A stretch of 64,000 nucleotides of DNA, taken from positions 310,001-374,000 of the forward strand of contig JAHHHY010000001.1 of assembly GCA_019359125.1 (NCBI GenBank), written 5' to 3'. Both the position numbers and the translations under genes were made by a program. The stretch comes from Pleurocapsa minor GSE-CHR-MK 17-07R (GTDB taxonomy: Bacteria; Chloroflexota; Anaerolineae; Aggregatilineales; Phototrophicaceae). The notes under the pieces are model-generated. The model saw only the letters and a list, made by a program, of their open reading frames with translations, did no database searches and was not told the origin of the DNA. This document shows, piece after piece, positions 1-7,870 of this stretch; positions within the stretch are counted from its first letter, which is position 1; each line of letters starts with the position of its first letter.

Positions 1-687
1 GAAGACAGCCTGCACAGCGCGGTGGTGGAAATCATCGTCAAGGACGGCGGCCGCTGCCGCTACACGACCATCCAGAATTGGTCGAACAACGTGTATAACC
101 TGGTGACCAAGCGCGCCGTGGCTTACAAGAATGCCACCATGGAATGGGTGGACGGCAACCTGGGCAGCAAGGTGACGATGAAGTACCCAGCGGTGATCCT
201 GGCGGGCGAAGGCGCGCACGGTGAAGTGCTCTCGATCGCATTTGCGGGCAAGGGCCAGCATCAGGATGCGGGTGCCAAGATTACGCATCTGGCCCCGAAT
301 ACCACCAGCCAGATCATCAGCAAGTCGATCAGCAAGGACGGCGGTCGCGCCAGCTATCGCGGCCTGCTGAAGATCGCTGAAGGCGCGGACAACAGCCGCA
401 GCAATGTGGTGTGCGATGCCCTGCTGCTGGATGATCGCAGCCGTTCGGACACCTATCCGACCATCGAAGTCGATGCCAAGAAGGTGACGATGGGTCATGA
501 AGCGTCGGTCAGCCGCGTGGGCGAAGATCAGCTTTTCTACGCGATGAGCCGCGGCATGAGCGAAGACGAAGCCAATGCGATGATCGTCAACGGCTTCATC
601 GAACCGCTGGTGAAAGAACTGCCTATGGAATATGCGCTCGAACTCAACCGCCTGATCCAGATCCAGCTTGAAGGCTCGATCGGCTAA
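1..687 (+). CDS. sufB: Fe-S cluster assembly protein SufB (3' part)
   Basis: This is the C-terminal 228 residues of SufB; the gene starts before the window and the reading frame is open from base 1. SufB is the core scaffold subunit of the SufBC2D complex, on which Fe-S clusters are built in the cytosol. The segments [20 protein letters not shown] and [15 protein letters not shown] are typical of the SufB beta-helix and C-terminal helices. It is followed 31 bases later by sufD, so sufC is probably upstream, outside the window. The family identity is secure; nothing can be said about the missing N-terminus. Confidence 0.96.
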   Translation, partial: EDSLHSAVVEIIVKDGGRCRYTTIQNWSNNVYNLVTKRAVAYKNATMEWVDGNLGSKVTMKYPAVILAGEGAHGEVLSIAFAGKGQHQDAGAKITHLAPNTTSQIISKSISKDGGRASYRGLLKIAEGADNSRSNVVCDALLLDDRSRSDTYPTIEVDAKKVTMGHEASVSRVGEDQLFYAMSRGMSEDEANAMIVNGFIEPLVKELPMEYALELNRLIQIQLEGSIG

Positions 688-718
688 ACAAGGCGCGTCC
701 TGAAGGAGAAATAAAGCT

Positions 719-2074
719 GTGGAAGCACAAAAACAGCGTCGTACGGCCGCCCCTGCGGCGCCCCTGTACACCCGCGCCGATGTGGAAAAACTGAGCGCAT
801 CGCTGAACGAGCCGCGCTGGCTGGCTGAAAGCCGCGAGGTTGCCTGGGACCTGTATACCAGGATGGAGATGCCTGGCCGTAATGAAGAAGCCTGGCGCCG
901 TACCGATTACCGACGTATCCGCTGGGATGAAGCGGGTACGTGGATTGCCCAGCCGAAGCAGGACGTGAGCGTGGTGCCGGCCGAGTATCTGGAGCCGTTG
1001 ATTGGCGATCAGCAGGGTGGCACAATCGTCTTCACCGACGGTGTGCTGGCCCAGCATGATGTGCATGCCTCGCTGACCGAGCAGGGCGTGGTCTTTGCCA
1101 GCCTGAGCGACGCCGTGAAGTCGCACGAATCGCTGGTGCGCGCCAACCTGATGACCAGCGCAGTGCTGCCCGGCGAAGGTAAATTCGCCGCGCTGCACGC
1201 CGCGCTGTGGACACATGGCGTGTTCCTGTACGTGCCGCGCAACGTGGCGGTCGAGCTGCCGCTGCATGTCGTGATGTACAACGCGCAGGACGGCGCCACG
1301 ATGGGCCATGTGCTGGTGGTGCTGGAAGAAGGCGCCCAGGCGACGCTGCTGGTGGACTACCGCTCGGCAGAAGGCGCAACCCAGAGCAGCTTTGTGGGCG
1401 CGACCGAACTGCTGGTGGGCACCAATGCCAACCTGCGTTATGTCAGCCTGCAGGACTGGAACCGCGAGACATATGAATTCAGTACGCAGCGCGCCCGCGT
1501 GGGACGCGATGGCCAGCTGGACTGGATCGTCGGCAACATGGGCGGCGAATTCGTCAAGCAGTTCATCGAAGTCGAGCTGGATGGCCAGGGCGCGAACGGC
1601 CGTGTGACCGGCATGTTCTTCGCGGAACATGAGCAGTTGTTCGACCAGGATACGCAGCAGGTACATAATGCCCCGCTGACAACCTCCGACCTGCTGTTCA
1701 AGGGTGCTGCGAAAGACGATGCGCGCACCGTGTGGCAGGGCATGATCAAGTCGCTGCCGAAGATGCAGAAGATTGACGGTTTCCAGGCCTGCCGCAACCT
1801 GCTGCTGAGCGAAGACGCCCGTATGGACGCCATCCCCGGCCTCGAAATCGAAGCTGATGATGTGCGCTGCACCCATGCGGCCACCTTTGGCACACTGGAA
1901 GAACAGCCTGTGTTCTACCTGATGAGCCGTGGCGTGCCGCGTGCCGAGGCAGAGCTGGCCGTCATCAACGGTTTCTTTGAGGAACTGCTGGACCGTGTGC
2001 CGTACGAGCGCGTGCGTGACCGCCTGCGCGCCTCGCTGGAAGCCAAGATCGTTGGCAAAAGCATCGGCCGCTGA
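719..2074 (+). CDS. sufD: Fe-S cluster assembly protein SufD
   Basis: This 451-residue protein is the SufB paralogue that pairs with it in the SufBC2D scaffold. The C-terminal half carries the family pattern of a beta-helix followed by VRCTHAATFGTLEEQ and the helix with YLMSRGVPRAEAE, matching the same region of SufB upstream. The start is GTG at 719, with a clear AAGGAG Shine-Dalgarno at 703-708. The length is usual for SufD. A strong hairpin terminator follows directly, so sufD may be the end of one transcript, with sufS-sufU-Rieske reached by read-through or by a separate promoter. Confidence 0.94.
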   Translation: MEAQKQRRTAAPAAPLYTRADVEKLSASLNEPRWLAESREVAWDLYTRMEMPGRNEEAWRRTDYRRIRWDEAGTWIAQPKQDVSVVPAEYLEPLIGDQQGGTIVFTDGVLAQHDVHASLTEQGVVFASLSDAVKSHESLVRANLMTSAVLPGEGKFAALHAALWTHGVFLYVPRNVAVELPLHVVMYNAQDGATMGHVLVVLEEGAQATLLVDYRSAEGATQSSFVGATELLVGTNANLRYVSLQDWNRETYEFSTQRARVGRDGQLDWIVGNMGGEFVKQFIEVELDGQGANGRVTGMFFAEHEQLFDQDTQQVHNAPLTTSDLLFKGAAKDDARTVWQGMIKSLPKMQKIDGFQACRNLLLSEDARMDAIPGLEIEADDVRCTHAATFGTLEEQPVFYLMSRGVPRAEAELAVINGFFEELLDRVPYERVRDRLRASLEAKIVGKSIGR

Positions 2075-2097
2075 CACTCCGGCGTGACGATAGAAAG

Positions 2098-2125
2098 AAA
2101 AGGGCGCTGTGATGGCGCCCTTTTT
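2098..2125 (+). terminator. Rho-independent terminator after sufD
   Basis: A perfect stem AGGGCGC (2101-2107) pairs with GCGCCCT (2115-2121) and is extended by A-T pairs, followed by a run of T. It lies inside the suf cluster, between sufD and sufS, so it could tune the ratio of scaffold to desulfurase transcripts. Confidence 0.8.
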
Positions 2126-2174
2126 GGTATAGATATTCGGTAAAACGGGGCCAATGCGACATGGAGATGAGCAC

Positions 2175-3422
2175 ATGACGATGCCCGACTACGCTTACGA
2201 TATCGACGCAGTGCGCGCCCAATTCCCTATCCTGCACGTGGAGCATCACCCGGGTGTGCCGCTGACGTATCTCGACAACGGAGCTAGCAGCCAGAAGCCG
2301 CTGGCCGTGATTGAGGCGATGGACAGCTACTACCGCACGACCAACGCCAACGTGCATCGCGGCATCCACAAGCTGAGCGAGCAGGCCTCTGAAGCCTATG
2401 AAGGCGCGCGCGTGAAAGTGCGCAGGTTCATCCATGCCGCCTCGAAACGCGAGATTGTGTTCACGCGCGGCACCACTGAGGGCATCAACCTCGTGGCGCA
2501 GACGTGGGGCAGGGCAAACCTGAAACCGGGCGATGTGATCCTGTCGACGCAGATGGAACACCATGCCAATATCGTGCCGTGGCAGATGCTGGCCGCGCAG
2601 ACCGGCGCTGTGGTGAAGTTCGCGCCCATCACGCCGGACGGCCAGATCGATGCTGATGCGTATGCGCGCATGCTGCGCGAACTGCCGGTGAAGCTGGTCA
2701 CGTTCACGATGGTGAGCAATGTGCTGGGCACGATTACGCCAGCGGCTGACATGGCGCGGCTGGCGCACGATGTCGGCGCGGTCGTGCTGATGGATGCTGC
2801 GCAGGCAGTACCGCATATGGCGATCGACGTGCAGGCGCTGGATGCGGACTTTCTGGTGTTCAGCGGGCACAAGATGTGCGCACCCACCGGCAGCGGTGTG
2901 CTGTATGGCAAGGCGGCGCTGCTGGATGCCATGCCCCCGTGGATGGGCGGCGGCGACATGATCTCGAAGGTCACGTTCGAGGGCAGCACGTGGAACGACA
3001 TCCCGTTCAAGTTTGAAGCCGGGACGCCGCTGATTTCCGAGCAGATCGGGCTGGGTGCGGCGATTGACTATCTGAACGCGCTGGGCATGGACAAGGTGCA
3101 GGCGCACGAACATGCCATGACCCGCTATGCGCTGGACCGGCTGGCCGAGCTGCCGTTTGTACATGTTTACGGGCCGGATGCCGATAAAAAGGGCGCTGTC
3201 GCTGCCTTCAGCATGGACGGTGTGCATGCCCACGATGTGGCGCAGGTGCTGGATTCGCAGGGGATCGCCGTGCGCGCCGGGCATCACTGCGCGCAGCCAC
3301 TGCACAGCCTGCTGGGCACGGCCGCCACTGCACGGGCCAGTTTTTATCTGTACAATACATTTGAAGAAGTGGATCGGCTGGTGGATGCGCTGTATGTGGT
3401 AAAGCGCACGTTCAGCGTCTGA
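2175..3422 (+). CDS. sufS: Cysteine desulfurase SufS
   Basis: This PLP-dependent, class-V aminotransferase-fold enzyme removes sulfur from L-cysteine for Fe-S cluster building. The PLP Schiff-base lysine is K233 in SGHKMCAPTGSGVLYGK and the persulfide cysteine is C372 in RAGHHCAQPLHSLLG. I chose ATG 2175 (415 residues, MTMPDYAYDID) because GGAG at 2163-2166 is well spaced for it; an in-frame ATG at 2154 has no such site. sufU follows 20 bases later, and SufU is the usual sulfur acceptor of this type of SufS. Confidence 0.95.
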   Translation: MTMPDYAYDIDAVRAQFPILHVEHHPGVPLTYLDNGASSQKPLAVIEAMDSYYRTTNANVHRGIHKLSEQASEAYEGARVKVRRFIHAASKREIVFTRGTTEGINLVAQTWGRANLKPGDVILSTQMEHHANIVPWQMLAAQTGAVVKFAPITPDGQIDADAYARMLRELPVKLVTFTMVSNVLGTITPAADMARLAHDVGAVVLMDAAQAVPHMAIDVQALDADFLVFSGHKMCAPTGSGVLYGKAALLDAMPPWMGGGDMISKVTFEGSTWNDIPFKFEAGTPLISEQIGLGAAIDYLNALGMDKVQAHEHAMTRYALDRLAELPFVHVYGPDADKKGAVAAFSMDGVHAHDVAQVLDSQGIAVRAGHHCAQPLHSLLGTAATARASFYLYNTFEEVDRLVDALYVVKRTFSV

Positions 3423-3442
3423 CGGCGGGGAGGTGGGTGCGC

Positions 3443-3850
3443 ATGTACGATTTCTATCGCGAGAATATTCTCGACCATGACCGCAATATGCGCTATCGCG
3501 GCGTGCTGGACCCGGCAGATATCGACTATGAGGCGGTTAATCCGCTGTGCGGAGACAAACTGCGCCTGACGCTGCGCCTGTCTGAAGACAAGACGCACAT
3601 CGAGGCGCTGGCGTGGGAAGGCGAGGGCTGTGCGATCAGCAAGGCCTCGGCGTCGATGCTGGGCGAAATGATCCTCGGCAAGTCGCTCGACGAAGTGCGG
3701 GCGATCAGCAAGCAGGATGTATTTGATCTGATTGGGATTCCCCTGTCCATGAACCGTGTGAAGTGCGGCCTGCTGTCGCTGAAGGCGCTCACGGTCGCGC
3801 TGTATGGGCTGGGAGAATGGGAACGCCGCGAACAGGCGGAGGAAGACTAA
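3443..3850 (+). CDS. sufU: SufU-type sulfur transfer protein
   Basis: This 135-residue IscU/NifU-N-fold protein is expected to bind zinc and accept persulfide from SufS by ligand swapping. The ligand set C36-x-D38, C63 and C108 (NPLCGDKL, EGCAISKAS, RVKCGLL) is seen in order, and the spacing between the second and third cysteines is longer than in IscU, as expected for SufU. ATG 3443 is preceded by GGGGAGG at 3427-3433; an upstream in-frame GTG at 3437 is too close to that site. The gene sits between sufS and a Rieske ferredoxin, a common arrangement in Gram-positive-type suf operons. Confidence 0.93.
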   Translation: MYDFYRENILDHDRNMRYRGVLDPADIDYEAVNPLCGDKLRLTLRLSEDKTHIEALAWEGEGCAISKASASMLGEMILGKSLDEVRAISKQDVFDLIGIPLSMNRVKCGLLSLKALTVALYGLGEWERREQAEED

Positions 3851-3852
3851 CT

Positions 3853-4161
3853 GTGGCTGAGTTTATCACGGTCGCAAAGGTGGCCGAGGTCCCCCCGGGG
3901 ACGCGTATTGTGGTGGCGTATCGGCGCGATGATGTGGCGCTGTTTAACGTGGATGGGCGCTATTATGCCTTTGAGGATCGTTGTTCACACGAAGATGTGC
4001 CGCTGTCTGACGGGTTTATCGATGGCGGGGAGCTGGAATGCACCGCGCATGGGGCGCGCTTTGACCTGAACACGGGCAAGGCGACGGCGCCTCCGGCCTT
4101 TGGTCCTGTGCGCCGCTATGAGGTGCGCGTGGAAGGTGACGAGATCCAGATTTCGCGGTAG
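3853..4161 (+). CDS. Rieske-type [2Fe-2S] ferredoxin
   Basis: This 102-residue protein has the Rieske ligand pairs C44-x-H46 (RCSHEDVP) and C63-x2-H66 (ECTAHGARF), as in the small Rieske ferredoxins of dioxygenase and nitrite-reductase type. No signal or transmembrane segment is seen, so it should be a soluble electron carrier. The GTG start is 2 bases after the sufU stop codon, implying translational coupling. Its place in the suf operon suggests a redox role in Fe-S assembly or an easily matured client; which one cannot be read from sequence. Confidence 0.9.
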   Translation: MAEFITVAKVAEVPPGTRIVVAYRRDDVALFNVDGRYYAFEDRCSHEDVPLSDGFIDGGELECTAHGARFDLNTGKATAPPAFGPVRRYEVRVEGDEIQISR

Positions 4162-4202
4162 TGATTTCATGCGTGCCGGGCTGTACCAGGGGGAAATGAA
4201 CG

Positions 4203-4937
4203 ATGACACCGCTTGTGTTTGGACACCGCGGCGCGAAAGCCTATGCGCCCATGAATACCCTGCCGGCCTTCCTGCTGGCTGCCGACCAGGGCGCCTATGG
4301 TATCGAGCTGGATGTCTGGCTGAGCGCGGACGGCGTGCCCGTCATCCTGCATGATGAGCGCGTCGATGGCACCACCAATGGCAGCGGCAACATCCGCGAA
4401 ATGACGTTGGCGCAGATTCAGTCGCTCGATGCTGGCTCGTATTTTTCGCCTGACTTTGCGGGTGTGCAGATACCCACGCTGGAGCAGGTGTTTACGGAAG
4501 TGGGGCAGCGTTTCAGCAGCATCAACGTTGAAATCAAGGCGCCGGGCGATGCCGACCCGCTGGCCAGCGATGGCGTAGAGCAGGCTGTGGCTACGCTGAT
4601 CGCCCGCTACAATATGCAGGACAAAGTGATCGTCAGTTCGTTCAGCGGGCGCGTGCTGGGCTGGTTCCGCGCCGTGATGCCGTCGGTGCGGCTGGGCTAT
4701 CTGTTCATGACCTTTGACGCGCTGGAGCATCCCATCATCTCGCACTGCGAGTACCTGCACCCGTATCACGAGATGATTGAGGCGGGCGGGCCGGTGCTGG
4801 CGATGGGCATGCCGCTCAATACCTGGACGGTGAACAGCCCACAGCGTGCGCGTGAGCTGGCCGCGCTGGGTGTGCATGCCATCATCACCGATGCGCCGGA
4901 CACCATCCTGGCCGCCTTGTCTGAAACGGCCGAATGA
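4203..4937 (+). CDS. Glycerophosphodiester phosphodiesterase family protein
   Basis: This 244-residue TIM-barrel enzyme is expected to hydrolyse glycerophosphodiesters to glycerol-3-phosphate and an alcohol. The HRG motif (H8-R9), E35-x-D37 (GIELDVWL) and H50 (VILHDERVDGTTNG) are present, as is the NVEIKAPG strand. The usual PENT motif reads PMNT here, a local deviation whose effect is unclear. No signal peptide is visible, so a cytosolic enzyme is likely. Its stop overlaps the start of the following methyltransferase by 4 bases (ATGA). Confidence 0.88.
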   Translation: MTPLVFGHRGAKAYAPMNTLPAFLLAADQGAYGIELDVWLSADGVPVILHDERVDGTTNGSGNIREMTLAQIQSLDAGSYFSPDFAGVQIPTLEQVFTEVGQRFSSINVEIKAPGDADPLASDGVEQAVATLIARYNMQDKVIVSSFSGRVLGWFRAVMPSVRLGYLFMTFDALEHPIISHCEYLHPYHEMIEAGGPVLAMGMPLNTWTVNSPQRARELAALGVHAIITDAPDTILAALSETAE

Positions 4938-5626
4938 GCCGACAGTTCGCCCCTGTTCGCGCTGCGTTCTGGCTGCTCTATCACCCGTTTGCCTTTGCCT
5001 ACGACCTGGTCGCCTGGCTGGTCTCGATGGGCACGTGGAAAGACTGGCAGCGGTCTGCGCTCGACCATCTGCCCCCTGCACCTGCGCGGGTGCTCGATCT
5101 GGCGCATGGCACGGGCACGCTTCAGCTTGACCTGTTTGGGCGCGGGTATCGGGCCATCGGCCTCGACTTTTCGCCCACTATGGGCCAGATCACACGCAGA
5201 AAATTACGCCGTGCGCGATTGCCCATCCGCCTGACGCGTGCGCGTGCGCAGGCGATGCCGTTCCCGCATGCGTCGTTTGACGCGATCATCTCCACTTTTC
5301 CGGCCGGATTCATCATGGAGGCAGACACGCTGCGCGAGTGTTTTCGCCTGCTGGCAGACGGAGGCCGCTTTATCATCGTGCCCTCGGCAGCTTTCACCGG
5401 CGGGGGCATCGTGCGCCGTGTGCTGGAATTCGCCTATCGTGTGACCGGCCAGCAGACGGGCAACCGCGATGATTCGGACCTGAACGTGGGGCTGGCGCAC
5501 ATGCACGCGTTCGCCACCCGTCTGCTGGGTCCGCACGGATTCAGCGTGACGGTGCATCATAAGGCGTTCCCGCGCAGCATCGCATTTGTGATTGTGGCGC
5601 AAAAACAGCCTAGTCAAACGTCCTGA
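4934..5626 (+). CDS. Class I SAM-dependent methyltransferase
   Basis: This 230-residue protein has a Rossmann-type SAM-binding glycine motif VLDLAHGTGTLQ at residues 53-64, the acidic strand AIGLDFSPTMG, and the post-motif strand FDAIISTFPAGFIM, as in UbiE/Methyltransf_11 enzymes. The N-terminal about 45 residues contain a hydrophobic helix that may lie on the membrane. The substrate is not identifiable. It is co-translated with the glycerophosphodiesterase through a 4-base overlap, which hints at lipid-related chemistry but does not prove it. Confidence 0.82.
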   Translation: MSRQFAPVRAAFWLLYHPFAFAYDLVAWLVSMGTWKDWQRSALDHLPPAPARVLDLAHGTGTLQLDLFGRGYRAIGLDFSPTMGQITRRKLRRARLPIRLTRARAQAMPFPHASFDAIISTFPAGFIMEADTLRECFRLLADGGRFIIVPSAAFTGGGIVRRVLEFAYRVTGQQTGNRDDSDLNVGLAHMHAFATRLLGPHGFSVTVHHKAFPRSIAFVIVAQKQPSQTS

Positions 5627-5652
5627 AGCATGATACTATTTCCCTCAGATAT

Positions 5653-5727
5653 GGTGGCTATAGCTCAGTCGGTTAGAGCGCCTGATTGTGGATCAGGAGG
5701 TCGAGGGTTCAAGCCCGTCTAGCCACC
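5653..5727 (+). tRNA. tRNA-His (anticodon GTG)
   Basis: The cloverleaf is clear: acceptor GTGGCTA (5654-5660) pairs with TAGCCAC (5720-5726). The extra G-1 at 5653 opposite C73 at 5727 is the histidine identity element. The anticodon stem CCTGA/TCAGG holds GTG at 5688-5690. The 3' CCA is not encoded (CCA would read CAT). The T-stem GAGGG/CCGTC has a G-G mismatch at its centre (5705/5717). A weak promoter (TAGTCA, 17 bases, TACTAT at 5611-5639) overlaps the end of the upstream gene. Confidence 0.95.
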
Positions 5728-5736
5728 CATATAAAC

Positions 5737-5770
5737 AAAAAGCCCTGTTCATGCGAACAGGGCTTTTTGT
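5737..5770 (+). terminator. Rho-independent terminator after tRNA-His
   Basis: A perfect 14-bp stem AAAAAGCCCTGTTC (5737-5750) pairs with its complement at 5755-5768 around a 4-base loop, with a T run on the 3' side. It ends the tRNA transcript and, being symmetric, could also block transcription from the other side. Confidence 0.92.
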
Positions 5771-5829
5771 ATTGGCGAAACACTTGGGTCAATATTTCGT
5801 TGTTTGAGTTTGCTGGGAGATGACGCCAA

Positions 5830-6378
5830 ATGGACGAAGGACAACAGCTATCCGACTTCGAAAGATTCAGGCGCTGGTACGTTGAACCGCTTTCAAAACT
5901 GGACAACGACGGGAGCTTTGTGAATCTCATAGTCGCGCTGACACTATATGAGCGGTACTTGCAGATTAAAGTATTCAGAATTACGAAAATGCGAAAACCA
6001 AAGCCAGGCAAAGAATGGAACATATGGCGCGACCATTTCGATGAACATATGGCTTCAGATCTCGAAATTACCACGGATTTTGCTAAGACATTCTGGACAT
6101 TTATAAGAAATGGCTTGATGCATGAAGGGATGCCACAAAAAACTGGAGGTAAGAATAATGTCTCGGCTCAGGGCTACTTCTTTGATTCTTCTTTCGACCA
6201 CAGGCCTTTCGAGGGTCGCGATATTGTAACGGAAGAGAAATTGATTTGCCTGAATCCATCAGCGTTCGCTGAGTATGTCATTGGCAAATATATGAGTGAT
6301 CCAACGCTAATTTCCGAGTCGGGTTTTCATCCTATTGCGCCGATCACACGCAAATTATCAAATGTTAAGCGCGTTTAG
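5830..6378 (+). CDS. HEPN-like domain protein (putative), orphan gene
   Basis: I recognise no full-length family for this 182-residue soluble protein. Residues 86-100 read KTFWTFIRNGLMHEG, with R93-N94 and H98 spaced as in the R-N-x3-H active site of HEPN RNase domains, and the flanks are predicted helices as in that fold. The gene is visibly AT-richer in base and codon use than its neighbours. It stands alone between the tRNA-His terminator and a perfect palindrome, suggesting horizontal acquisition beside a tRNA. HEPN proteins are often toxins or defence effectors, but no antitoxin partner (MNT nucleotidyltransferase) is adjacent, so a role is only suggested. Confidence 0.6.
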   Translation: MDEGQQLSDFERFRRWYVEPLSKLDNDGSFVNLIVALTLYERYLQIKVFRITKMRKPKPGKEWNIWRDHFDEHMASDLEITTDFAKTFWTFIRNGLMHEGMPQKTGGKNNVSAQGYFFDSSFDHRPFEGRDIVTEEKLICLNPSAFAEYVIGKYMSDPTLISESGFHPIAPITRKLSNVKRV

Positions 6379-6383
6379 GAGTA

Positions 6384-6411
6384 GTAGAGGCAAGGCATGC
6401 CTTGCCTCTAC
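6384..6411. repeat. Perfect 28-bp palindrome
   Basis: The half-site GTAGAGGCAAGGCA (6384-6397) is followed directly by its exact reverse complement (6398-6411), with no spacer and no T run. It lies just 5 bases after the stop codon of the HEPN-like gene. It resembles the dispersed GTAGGGGC-type palindromic repeats I know from cyanobacteria and Chloroflexota. A partial half-site GTAGGGGCAGGC occurs near 47845. Confidence 0.75.
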
Positions 6412-6449
6412 GGATCGCTAAGTTACGCTGATATGCCGGACATCCCGCC

Positions 6450-7763
6450 TTACTGCGGGAAGCGCACGCGCACGATACGGCGGCGGTCCTGGGCGCGGAA
6501 GCCCTGGCGGATGCTGGTCACAGGCGGCAGCGGAATCAGCACGGGGTCATTGACCGAGGTGGCCGATTTCAATGGCGACGGTTCCAGGTTTTCCGGGCGC
6601 GGCAGGCCCAGTTCTTCCCAGATGCTCTTGACCTGCACGACGGGCGCGGGTGGTTCTGGCTTTGGTGCCACAACCGGCTCGGGTGCGATGACCGGTTCGG
6701 GTGCAGGCGGCACCTGAGCGAGCACAGGCGACATCTCGGCCACTTCTGAAATCGACGGCTCTGGCTCGCTGGGCGGGGCGAGAAGCTCTGGCGGGATGGT
6801 CTCGATGGACAGCGGCAGAGTGGGCGCGGACGTGAGTGTCGGCTCTGGCTCGGGAATGGCGACTGGCGCAGGCGCTTTTGTGCCCAGTGGTGCATCGACA
6901 GCCACGTCCAGCGCAGTCGTCTCCACCTGCGAGGGACGCGCGTTGTGCAGCATGTCGTCCAGCACGGGCATGAAATCCGGCTCGCTGTCTGTCACCTTCA
7001 CGGCTGACGGCACAGATGCGGGCGGCGCGTCAGGCGGCGTCAGCACATCGGCCCCGTCATCAACCATCAGGATTGGATTCGGCTTGGTGTCTTCCTGCTT
7101 CACAGGTGGTTCCACAAACAGGGAACCAGACACTTCCGCTTCTACCGCGGGATCGGTCACGACGATCGGCGGCATGTGCATGACCGTCTGTTCAGCTTCC
7201 GGCATGCTTACCGGGTCGAAATTCGTCGATGACTTTTTTACGTCATATGCAGGGGTGTAGCGCGGCTGATACTGCTGCCGACCTTCCACATCTGGCGAGT
7301 CCTGCATCAGTGAGCGAATCGGCACCGCTTCCTTAGGCATCGCCTTGATGGCCTTGTAGAGCGCCTTCAGGCTGGCCGCCATGGAAGCCTCGACCTGGCG
7401 CGTGCCCCCGCGCAGGCCGCTCAGGACGCCTTTGGTCTCGAAGCTGAATGTCCATTGAACGACAGTGCCCTCGGCGATTTCCTGCAGGCGGATGCGCCCT
7501 TTGGTATCTGTCATCGAGGTGCCGTCGACGATCGTGTATTCGTAGCCGAGGCCGTTGTACCACGACTGGATTTCGTAGATGTGCTGCTGGGCTTTTTCCG
7601 TGGTGACGCGCCAGCGCGTGCCTGGGCCTTCGCGCTTTGAAGACAGGAATGAGACTGAACGACAGTCAGCCTGCCATTCGGCGTTCCTGGAAAGATCACT
7701 CAGATATTTCCAGACCTGGGTCTGACTGGCTGGGATGAGGATGCGCTGGTCGATAATTGGCAT
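6450..7763 (-). CDS. SRPBCC-domain protein with proline-rich tail
   Basis: The N-terminal about 145 residues of this 437-residue protein have the SRPBCC (START-like, polyketide cyclase/CoxG type) pattern: RILIPASQTQVWKYLSDL, a central GPGTRWRV strand, and the long C-terminal helix MAASLKALYKAIKAM. The remaining about 290 residues are low-complexity, rich in Pro, Glu, Ala and Val, and look disordered, ending in a basic RRRIVRVRFPQ. The SRPBCC fold binds hydrophobic ligands, but the ligand is not readable. It is transcribed divergently from the next small membrane gene; a consensus promoter lies at 7773-7801. Confidence 0.72.
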   Translation of the reverse strand: MPIIDQRILIPASQTQVWKYLSDLSRNAEWQADCRSVSFLSSKREGPGTRWRVTTEKAQQHIYEIQSWYNGLGYEYTIVDGTSMTDTKGRIRLQEIAEGTVVQWTFSFETKGVLSGLRGGTRQVEASMAASLKALYKAIKAMPKEAVPIRSLMQDSPDVEGRQQYQPRYTPAYDVKKSSTNFDPVSMPEAEQTVMHMPPIVVTDPAVEAEVSGSLFVEPPVKQEDTKPNPILMVDDGADVLTPPDAPPASVPSAVKVTDSEPDFMPVLDDMLHNARPSQVETTALDVAVDAPLGTKAPAPVAIPEPEPTLTSAPTLPLSIETIPPELLAPPSEPEPSISEVAEMSPVLAQVPPAPEPVIAPEPVVAPKPEPPAPVVQVKSIWEELGLPRPENLEPSPLKSATSVNDPVLIPLPPVTSIRQGFRAQDRRRIVRVRFPQ

Positions 7764-7772
7764 AGTATGCTC

Positions 7773-7801
7773 ATTATAGCCTGAAGCGTGGAAGTGTTCA
7801 A
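7773..7801 (-). promoter_or_regulatory. Sigma70-type promoter for the SRPBCC gene
   Basis: On the minus strand, TTGAAC (7796-7801) and TATAAT (7773-7778) are separated by 17 bases and lie 10 bases upstream of the start codon at 7763. Confidence 0.6.
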
Positions 7802-7824
7802 AACCTTATTACGCGTGATACAAT
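7797..7824 (+). promoter_or_regulatory. Divergent promoter for the small membrane genes
   Basis: TTCAAA (7797-7802) and TACAAT (7819-7824) are 16 bases apart. Its -35 box overlaps the -35 box of the opposite-strand promoter by 5 bases. Confidence 0.5.
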
Positions 7825-7870
7825 CCTAAAACACCTGAACCGGTGTAATGTGTCGGTCTGGGAAACAGCT

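Noticed and set aside
644-2176. A 510-codon open frame on the minus strand across sufD
   Set aside because: It is the antisense frame of sufD, is rich in His/Gln/Arg as expected for a GC-rich shadow, and matches no family; sufD itself has all its motifs.
5653-6411. Integrative element using tRNA-His as attachment site
   Set aside because: No integrase gene and no direct repeat of the tRNA 3' end were found downstream; a single inserted gene remains possible.
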